In this document: positions 33,388 through 38,515 of the stretch, in pieces
Numbering within the stretch: the first letter of the stretch is position 1
Layout of the letters: each line of letters opens with the position of its first letter
Assembly (NCBI GenBank): GCA_964493205.1
Contig: CAZBMJ010000019.1
Location: forward strand, 1 to 38,515
Direction of reading: 5' to 3'
From: CAZBMJ01 sp964493205
GTDB lineage: Bacteria; Myxococcota; UBA727; JABDBI01
DNA: 38,515 nt
The notes under the pieces: model-generated
Seen by the model: the letters and a program-made list of their open reading frames with translations, nothing else
Told to the model about the DNA's origin: nothing
The model's database searches: none
Position numbers and translations under genes: made by a program

Positions 33388-33933
33388 CTAATTTTTAAAA
33401 TCTTTTAGAATATTCAAATTTATTTCTATGTTAGAATTTTCACAAGAAAGCCAAATAGTCGCATCTTGAATGCTGCATTGAATTTTCATTGTACGTTGTA
33501 CTAAATTTGCTAAAGTGTTACTTATATCTTGCGCTATGCTTACTATTTTTAAATTATTGAATTTTTCTTTTTGTGTGAGCGCTGTAAACCATACATCCAC
33601 AGCTAAACCACCATAGGCATAAACAATAACTTTTTCTGAGATGCTGCACGCTTTCTTGATCTGTTTTTCTTCTGGCAGGCCAACCATTACCCATAAATAA
33701 ATAGCTCCTGTTAAATCTTTTTCCCATACATCAGCCTCGTCATTGGCTGTAAGACCGTTAGCAAAGCTTAAATATTCAGATGCATTAAGAGCAAATGCCA
33801 CTATTCTCATCATCATGCGTTCATGGGTTTCTGAAGGGTGACAAGCTATGGTTAAGAGGTGATTATGATAATAATTTCTATTCATGTCAGATATTTGTAA
33901 ATCTGCTTTAAAAACGGTTGATTTAAGTGCCAT
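33388..33933 (-). CDS. yaeQ: YaeQ family protein
   Basis: This 181-aa protein matches E. coli YaeQ (181 aa) along its length: MALKSTVFKADLQISDMNRNYY-type start, CHPSETHERMMMRIVAFAL near residue 31, FANGLTANDEADVWEKDLTG near 57, VGLPEEKQIKKAC near 84, and TMKIQCSIQDATIWLS near the end. YaeQ adopts a PD-(D/E)xK nuclease-like fold and can suppress loss of the RfaH antiterminator; its role is otherwise unclear. The family is centred on Proteobacteria, which helps place the organism. GGAG lies before the ATG. Confidence 0.94.
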   Translation of the reverse strand: MALKSTVFKADLQISDMNRNYYHNHLLTIACHPSETHERMMMRIVAFALNASEYLSFANGLTANDEADVWEKDLTGAIYLWVMVGLPEEKQIKKACSISEKVIVYAYGGLAVDVWFTALTQKEKFNNLKIVSIAQDISNTLANLVQRTMKIQCSIQDATIWLSCENSNIEINLNILKDFKN

Positions 33934-34027
33934 AGTGTTCTCCCAGTAAAATAATTTCTTATCAACTTTTTTTATATAAAAAAATCATGTATTGAAATAA
34001 AAATTTAAACTAAGTTACGAGGAGAAA

Positions 34028-34840
34028 ATGAAAAAATTTTATTTGCTTTTACTTTTTTGTTTTTTTTCTAAAATATCTTTAGCTCAATACCCTATTTACA
34101 TTGCGCTCACTCATCCACGTGCTACGGGTACAGCCTTTGAAATGATTTTTAGGACAACAGATGAATTAGAGGTGATGCATGCGCCATTTCTTAATCCATA
34201 TATAGTGCAAAAATATCCTCAAGACCATGCTTTTGTGAGGTTGCTACCAAATTCAACTGTTACTTTTGATGAGGTGGTTGATACTATTATTGAAAAAGCT
34301 CAGCATGCACCAGTTTTTATAAAAGAATCAGCCTATGTGTTGCTTAAATATATGCAGCATAATTTAGATTTTTTTAAACGTGATCAAGTAAAGTTATTAG
34401 TTTACGTAAGAAATCCAGCCAAAAGCATCATTTCTTTGTACCGCAAACTACCAAGTGTCGATGATTCAGTGATCGGTCATCGTGAACTATGGCAAGTATA
34501 TGAATTATTAAAATCTCATAAGCCCATATTGGTTATTGATTCAGACAAATTTCTTACTGATACAAAAAATTATCTTAATTTGATCAATGAACACTGGAGC
34601 TTAAACATTGATAAATCAAACTTAGCTTGGGAACCACAATTTGCTCCTGATTGGCATTTTAAATCTTTTTATAGTGAGGTTTCTGCGTCGCAAGAGCTAG
34701 GAGGGCCAACACCTGAAATAGAGCTAGACATACATGAATTGCCTATGTATGAAGAGGTAAAAAATGAAGAAGATAAAAGAAGGTTGCAAGAGCTCTATAA
34801 AATACATTTTCCATTTTATGAAAAATTACTAACTGCGTAG
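34028..34840 (+). CDS. Exported sulfotransferase-family protein
   Basis: This 270-aa protein has a clear signal peptide (residues 1-20, ending SLAQ), then a P-loop-like segment THPRATGTAFE (28-38) and the VYVRNPAKSIISLY segment (125-138). These match the 5'- and 3'-phosphosulfate binding motifs of PAPS-dependent sulfotransferases. The overall length fits the family. Export is odd because PAPS is cytosolic, so the enzyme may act inside a host or be an effector. GAGGAG lies just before the ATG. Its TAG stop is part of a palindromic element. It could instead be an inactive relative with another nucleotide ligand. Confidence 0.75.
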   Translation: MKKFYLLLLFCFFSKISLAQYPIYIALTHPRATGTAFEMIFRTTDELEVMHAPFLNPYIVQKYPQDHAFVRLLPNSTVTFDEVVDTIIEKAQHAPVFIKESAYVLLKYMQHNLDFFKRDQVKLLVYVRNPAKSIISLYRKLPSVDDSVIGHRELWQVYELLKSHKPILVIDSDKFLTDTKNYLNLINEHWSLNIDKSNLAWEPQFAPDWHFKSFYSEVSASQELGGPTPEIELDIHELPMYEEVKNEEDKRRLQELYKIHFPFYEKLLTA

Positions 34841-34851
34841 ACATGTCTACA
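34836..34851. repeat. Palindromic 3'-end element, copy 4
   Basis: CGTAGACATGTCTACA differs from the core at the first base only and supplies the TAG stop (34838-34840) of the sulfotransferase gene. Confidence 0.7.
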
Positions 34852-34935
34852 ATAAATTATAAGCAACTATTTTATTAATTTTAACGATACAAAGCCTATA
34901 ACGTGGATTTAACGTAAGGATCTAAGTTAGATCGA

Positions 34936-35130
34936 TTTTCAGCTGATTCCTACGTAGCGTGACTTGTTCACCCTATCCAGAAAATTAATTTCTACAATTG
35001 TAAAGATTAATTGCCTGGATGCCTCGCACAAGGCGTGGCACGTAGAGACGGGCTAAAAACATAATTCGAACATCTTGGTTTATTCAAAACTTGTATGTTG
35101 GGTTTTCTCAAATCGAATTCAGGTTATTAA
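34936..35130. repeat. Interspersed repeat, copy B (MITE-like, hairpin-forming)
   Basis: The 20-mer TTTTCAGCTGATTCCTACGT (34936-34955) is partly mirrored by ACGTAG...GGGCTAAAAA (35040-35059), like terminal inverted repeats. Between them TATCCAG (34974-34980) pairs with CTGGATG (35015-35021) around a near-palindromic AT-rich arm, and GCCT...AGGC (35021-35034) makes a second small hairpin. Bases 35035-35128 resemble copy A (97-190). No ORF is present. The next gene's ribosome binding site follows directly. The rest of the gap from 34853 holds nothing I can identify. Confidence 0.65.
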
Positions 35131-35148
35131 AGTAGGAAACGTGTTGTT

Positions 35149-35757
35149 ATGAAAAAATATTTTTTATTTTTATGGTTGCTTATAAGTTTAAAAATTTTTG
35201 CATCAGAATATGATGAATATTTCAAAAATAATATTATTTGTAGGGCTTCATGGGGAGCGTGTGCTCCTCAAGGTACCATGGATATTGATTTAACAAAATA
35301 TCGTTTTGCCATACATCATTCTGCTGGGACTAGTGCGTCTACTAATCAAGCCCTAAAAAATATTCAAGCTACTCATATGAATGATAATAAGTGGTCAGAT
35401 ATTGGGTATCATTTTTTAATTGGCAAAGATGGTAAATGTTTTGAGGGCAGAGAGCTAAAATATAAAGGTTCTCATGTGAGCAAAGACAATAGTGGCAATA
35501 TCGGCATATGTTTTTTAGGTTGTTTTGAAACTACAGAAAAAAATAATACAACTGTCAGCGACGAAATGATTGAAAAATGTTCTGAACTCATCGCTGTTTT
35601 GGCAGAAAAACATGAAATTAAAATTTGTAAAGAAGTCATTAGAGGCCATAAGCAACATAAAAATGCTCAAACCTTATGCCCAGGCGATTTAGTGATGGCT
35701 TGTTTAGATAAGATTATCACGCAAGCTAGCAGTGAAGAATGTATACGATGTTTGTAG
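35149..35757 (+). CDS. Exported N-acetylmuramoyl-L-alanine amidase, PGRP type
   Basis: This 202-aa protein has a signal peptide (residues 1-19, ending FAS) and an Amidase_2/PGRP domain. RASWGA, IHHSAG (H56, H57), then GYHFLIGKDGKCFEGR (85-100), GNIGICFLG, RGHKQHK (H167) and LCPGD (C177) are visible. These supply the zinc ligands and active-site Tyr/His of type-2 amidases, which cut between MurNAc and the peptide stem. The pattern is close to animal PGRPs. It may remodel the cell's own wall, attack rivals, or trim fragments a host would detect. Extra cysteines (C31, C38, and a C-terminal pair) suggest disulfides. Confidence 0.88.
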   Translation: MKKYFLFLWLLISLKIFASEYDEYFKNNIICRASWGACAPQGTMDIDLTKYRFAIHHSAGTSASTNQALKNIQATHMNDNKWSDIGYHFLIGKDGKCFEGRELKYKGSHVSKDNSGNIGICFLGCFETTEKNNTTVSDEMIEKCSELIAVLAEKHEIKICKEVIRGHKQHKNAQTLCPGDLVMACLDKIITQASSEECIRCL

Positions 35758-35776
35758 TTAAATATAGGTTTTAGCT

Positions 35777-35792
35777 TGTAGACTTGTCTACA
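35777..35792. repeat. Palindromic 3'-end element, copy 5 (variant centre)
   Basis: TGTAGACTTGTCTACA has T instead of A at position 8, leaving the six-base arms TGTAGA/TCTACA intact around a CTTG loop. It supplies the TAG stop of the minus-strand glycosylase gene (35790-35788) and lies 20 bp after the amidase stop. A change confined to the loop suggests the hairpin arms are what matters. Confidence 0.7.
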
Positions 35793-36603
35793 GGAAATAT
35801 TTATTGTTGCTATTTTTCACCAATCCTTCATCACATAATTTCTTTAAAATGGGCATTAAACGGTGAGTTTCATTGCTAAAAGCTTTTGATAAATCTCCTA
35901 TGTTACTGTCATTGTTATGAAGCAAAAACTCTAAAATTTGCCCTCTTACTTTGCGGTTAGAACCTATAAAAGCTGATTGTTTTTTATAATGCACACTTTG
36001 ATTATTGAGATTTATACTGCTTTTTTTAAGCATAGCACCATAATCCATTAATGCGTAATACCAGTGGCGAGGATTGTTTTCATCTAATGTTAGTGCCACC
36101 AATTCTTCGATTAGTTTATCATGTATAGGTTCTTTAGAGTCTTTAAAGAAAAAATATAAAAAGACCGTACGAATATTAGTTTCGATAAAAACACTGGGAG
36201 TATTAAAAGCAAAGGTATAAATAGAGCGAGCGGTTGCTTTGCCTATACCTGGCAAAGATTCTAGAATAGAAATATCTTTAGGGAGTGTTTGGTCAAATTT
36301 TTCTATAATAATACAAGCAATCTTTTGTAAATTTAAAGCTCGACGGTTATAACCTAATCCTTTCCATATTTTTAACACCTCAATAAAAGGGGCTTGTGCT
36401 AAGGTTAAAAAGTTTGGAAAAGCTGTTATAAAATCTTCATATTTTTTTGAAACTCGATGGGTTTGTGTTTGCTGAAGCATTACTTCAGAAATTACTACTC
36501 CATAATCACTAATTTGTTCTCGCCATAAAAAATTACGCTTATTTTGATAATAGAAATTCCAAATAGTTTTTTTGAAATTTTCAATAATAGATTGTCTACT
36601 CAT
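35788..36603 (-). CDS. MutY/Nth-superfamily DNA glycosylase lacking the Fe-S cluster
   Basis: This 271-aa HhH-GPD protein resembles MutY: SEVMLQQTQTHRV with E40 as the MutY-type catalytic Glu, the helix-hairpin-helix LPGIGKATA (117-125), and DYGAML near residue 198. The usual catalytic Asp position reads FIETNIR (E141). The four-cysteine [4Fe-4S] loop is replaced by a segment with HYKKQS and GSNRKVRGQIL, which I recall as typical of a known Fe-S-free subfamily rather than decay. The MutT-like C-terminal domain is missing; a short winged-helix-like end is present. It may excise A opposite 8-oxoG, but activity is inferred. A GGGAG site precedes the ATG. Confidence 0.85.
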   Translation of the reverse strand: MSRQSIIENFKKTIWNFYYQNKRNFLWREQISDYGVVISEVMLQQTQTHRVSKKYEDFITAFPNFLTLAQAPFIEVLKIWKGLGYNRRALNLQKIACIIIEKFDQTLPKDISILESLPGIGKATARSIYTFAFNTPSVFIETNIRTVFLYFFFKDSKEPIHDKLIEELVALTLDENNPRHWYYALMDYGAMLKKSSINLNNQSVHYKKQSAFIGSNRKVRGQILEFLLHNNDSNIGDLSKAFSNETHRLMPILKKLCDEGLVKNSNNKYFL

Positions 36604-36702
36604 TGCTCCCTCTTAAAATATTATTTTTAAAATAATCCAAAATACTGGCAGTGAAAATATAGTTTTTATGAGAATGGTCTCATTTTAAAAAAAGAGTTTG
36701 TT

Positions 36703-37083
36703 ATGAAAAATTATAATATAATTTTAATTATATCTTTATTCCTTGCAAGTTTTGCTAATGCCAAAGATGTAGAGGCGGGGCCTATTTGGAATAATGAGCA
36801 TGCCAAAGATGTCTGTCCTGATGTTTGTCGAGACAATTATTTGATATGGAATGGCAATTGGGTAACTACTGTTCCGGGAGAAATGTCTGTCTGTGGTTGT
36901 GATGAATCAAGAGACTATGAAGCAGGCCCCATTTGGAATAATAATCATGCGGGAGCAGTATGTCCTAATGTTTGCGCGGGCCATGCTCTTGTTTGGAATG
37001 GTAGCTGGGTAACTACTATTCCTGGACGAATGTCTGTATGTGGTTGCAAAGTAGGCCGAAATTGGTGTGGCACTCCTTTTTAA
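36703..37083 (+). CDS. Exported lectin with two MVL-type mannan-binding repeats
   Basis: This 126-aa protein has a signal peptide (cleavage after A20) and two tandem repeats of about 46 residues (21-66 and 71-116). Both read AGPIWNN, a CPxVC pair, WNG.WVTT.PG and MSVCGC. This is the pattern of the mannan-binding MVL domain, first known from the Microcystis viridis lectin, which also has two repeats and binds oligomannose glycans. The paired cysteines, absent from that lectin, probably form disulfides in an oxidising place. A role in binding host or protist glycans is likely. It ends 3 bp from convergent trxB. Confidence 0.85.
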   Translation: MKNYNIILIISLFLASFANAKDVEAGPIWNNEHAKDVCPDVCRDNYLIWNGNWVTTVPGEMSVCGCDESRDYEAGPIWNNNHAGAVCPNVCAGHALVWNGSWVTTIPGRMSVCGCKVGRNWCGTPF

Positions 37084-37086
37084 TCT

Positions 37087-38055
37087 TTAATGCCCCATTG
37101 ATTCTAAATATCTCTCAGCGTCGATAGCAGCCATGCAGCCTGAGCCTGCGGCTGTGATTGCTTGGCGATAGTAACTATCTTGTACATCTCCACAAGCAAA
37201 TACTCCAGCAATTTCAGTTTTACTGCTTTGGCCTAAGGTTTTTATGTAGCCTTTTTGATCTAGAGCCAAGCTATTTTTAAATAGTTTCGTACTAGGTTCA
37301 TGGCCAATGGCTACAAATAAGCCTTCGATGTCAATATTAGTAATAGTATTATCAATAGTATTTTTAAGCTCTAAACCACATAAAGCTTCTTTGTTTAACG
37401 GCAGTGTTTTTTTTGTTAATAATTTATTCACTTCTTGATTAAATAACCAGAAAATTTTAGGATTATTTTTTGCTCTATCTTGCATAATTTTACTGGCTCT
37501 AAGTTCTTCTCGTCGATGAATAAGAGTTACTTTTTTAGCAAATCTTGTTAAAAATAAAGCTTCTTCTAAGGCACTATCACCACCACCAATAACAGCCACT
37601 TCTAAGTTTTTGTAAAATGCTCCGTCACAAGTAGCACAGGCTGAAACTCCTGCGCCTGCAGCCATGAGCTCTTTTTCTTGAGGAATTCCTAAAAGTTTAG
37701 CGTTTGCACCTGTAGCGATAATAATAGTTTTACTTTTATATGTTTCGCCACTTTCGCTGGTTACTAAAAATGGCTTATTTTTAAAATCAATGGCAATAAT
37801 ATTTTCTTCTATGCATACAGCTCCAAATCTTATGGCTTGTTCTTCAAATTTAGCCATGAGCTCTGGACCTAGTAATCCGCCAGGAAATCCAGGAAAATTT
37901 TCAACCTCAGAAGTCATCATTAGTTGGCCACCAGGTAAATTAGGGGCAGAACCTTTAAATAAAACAGGTGCCAAGTTTGCTCGAGCAGCATATAAAGCAG
38001 CTGTGTAGCCAGCTGGACCTGAACCAATAATAATAACTTGATGAATGCTAGACAT
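37087..38055 (-). CDS. trxB: Thioredoxin-disulfide reductase
   Basis: This 322-aa flavoprotein passes electrons from NADPH through FAD to thioredoxin. The FAD motif GSGPAG is at residues 11-16, the redox pair is C140/C143 in SACATCDGAF, the NADPH-side motif GGGDSALEEA is near 157, and FACGDVQD near 290 closes the FAD domain. Length and order match E. coli TrxB (321 aa). AGGAG lies before the ATG. The gene is convergent with the lectin gene. Confidence 0.96.
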   Translation of the reverse strand: MSSIHQVIIIGSGPAGYTAALYAARANLAPVLFKGSAPNLPGGQLMMTSEVENFPGFPGGLLGPELMAKFEEQAIRFGAVCIEENIIAIDFKNKPFLVTSESGETYKSKTIIIATGANAKLLGIPQEKELMAAGAGVSACATCDGAFYKNLEVAVIGGGDSALEEALFLTRFAKKVTLIHRREELRASKIMQDRAKNNPKIFWLFNQEVNKLLTKKTLPLNKEALCGLELKNTIDNTITNIDIEGLFVAIGHEPSTKLFKNSLALDQKGYIKTLGQSSKTEIAGVFACGDVQDSYYRQAITAAGSGCMAAIDAERYLESMGH

Positions 38056-38179
38056 ATGAACTCCTGATAATTTTAAGCCTTATTAATATAGGTTGGTAGT
38101 AATTGTGCCAAGAGCGTTATTGCTCATTTTATTTATTCTAGAATTCTCAATCACACATCCTAAGCAATATTGTCTTATC

Positions 38180-38299
38180 TTATGTCAATGATGCCACTGC
38201 ATATAGAGGAAGAGATTTAATAATACTATCTTCATTAAAGTTGCGAGTAATCCACCACCGATAATGACAATCTGTGTTCAGGCTAACGTCTTTACGCAT
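38180..38299 (-). pseudogene. Possible small ORF or gene remnant
   Basis: A 39-codon reading frame ends MRKDVSLNTDCHYRWWITRN-type N-terminal half and stops at TAA after AVASLT. It is richer in G+C and in Trp, Tyr and Cys than the junk around it, and an open frame continues upstream of the ATG for at least eight codons. There is no ribosome binding site. I do not recognise the protein; it may be the tail of a gene broken by the repeat next to it. The remaining part of the 38056-38340 gap shows nothing further. Confidence 0.25.
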
Positions 38300-38339
38300 A
38301 GGCTGCAGGTTAATAGTTTTATACAAAATAATTGCTATA

Positions 38340-38515
38340 TCACATAATTCCTACGTGCCCTCGCCTTGTGCGAGGTATCTAGATAATTAAACTTTTTACA
38401 ATGGTAGAAATTAGTTTTCTGGATACCGAACTAGTTACGGTCATATGATTACCCATAAGTTGATTAGTTAATCTGAGTTTTGGATAAGCACAGGTGATGG
38501 AATTCTATTTTCAGC
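38340..38515. repeat. Interspersed repeat, copy C (inverted relative to A)
   Basis: CCTCGC-CTTGT-GCGAGG (38359-38375) forms a small hairpin that corresponds to the GCCTCGCACAAGGC motif of copy B, and GTATC...GGATAC (38375-38426) forms a longer near-palindrome as in B. Bases 38438-38515 match 18-97 of copy A in reverse complement. The window ends inside the repeat. Confidence 0.7.

Noticed and set aside
22028..35792. LexA/SOS boxes as an explanation for the 16-bp palindrome.
   Set aside because: The copies sit at gene ends rather than promoters and do not match the CTGT-N8-ACAG form as a set.
35788..36603. Decay of mutY through loss of the Fe-S cysteines.
   Set aside because: The replacement segment with HYKKQS and GSNRKVRG is a pattern I recognise from intact Fe-S-free relatives, and the frame is otherwise whole.
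1..38515. CRISPR arrays, tRNA or rRNA genes.
   Set aside because: I saw no regular short repeats with unique spacers and no cloverleaf or rRNA-like stretches in the gaps between genes.

Overview
The window reads as about 38.5 kb of chromosome from an AT-rich Gram-negative bacterium. Proteobacterial families dominate: YaeQ, SfsA, RsmG, the MetNIQ importer with a lipoprotein MetQ, a YheO-type regulator and a complete Na+-NQR operon. Many exported proteins, host-interaction domain types, interspersed repeats and a toxin-antitoxin cassette suggest a host-associated lineage. I cannot name a genus from sequence alone. Both window ends lie in the same repeat family in opposite orientation, so this is probably a contig that broke in repeats.

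Layout. 1-205: repeat copy A. 0.2-4.9 kb: sfsA with a short OYE-like gene, a DUF1343/NamZ-type muramidase gene, a small exported protein and fumC. 4.9-7.5 kb: metQ-metN-metI, clearly richer in G+C than its surroundings. 7.5-10.2 kb: DUF2141 and carotenoid oxygenase genes divergent from a TetR gene, with a likely operator between them. 10.25-17.0 kb: nqrABCDEF-apbE. 17.0-18.4 kb: dnaN and a small membrane protein, pointing left. 18.45-18.94 kb: a strong candidate oriC with about ten DnaA-box-like sites. 18.9-20.4 kb: rsmG with a parS site in its 3' end, then a short parB without parA. 20.5-28.5 kb: two tandem exported paralogs, an ABC exporter, an SPFH protein, a CdiI-like/PhnA fusion, a lipoprotein, an AlkD-like protein, YaiI and an exported RCC1-repeat protein. 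28.5-29.5 kb: a Phd/PIN cassette between two copies of the 3' end of the neighbouring sterol desaturase gene. 30.3-34.0 kb: YheO-like regulator, aminotransferase, Na+/dicarboxylate-type symporter, YaeQ. 34.0-38.1 kb: exported sulfotransferase, repeat copy B, exported PGRP-type amidase, MutY-like glycosylase, exported two-repeat MVL lectin, trxB. 38.1-38.5 kb: a small gene remnant and repeat copy C.

How it fits together. Na+-NQR and ApbE would build a sodium gradient that the Na+-coupled symporter family could use. The replication and segregation centre (dnaN, oriC, rsmG, parS, parB) sits in the middle, but dnaA and parA are not in view. The right half is accessory in character and rich in signal peptides, which suggests dealings with a eukaryotic host or with other bacteria.

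The most notable points are: an NqrA that keeps two complete CxxCxxCxxxCP motifs as in RnfC; a 16-bp palindrome found five times, each time at a gene 3' end and carrying TAG on both strands; the compact oriC/parS/parB locus with a ParB lacking the usual ParA-contacting N-terminus; the cassette insertion that duplicated a gene 3' end; the CdiI-like/PhnA fusion; and inverted repeats lying nearly equidistant from oriC.
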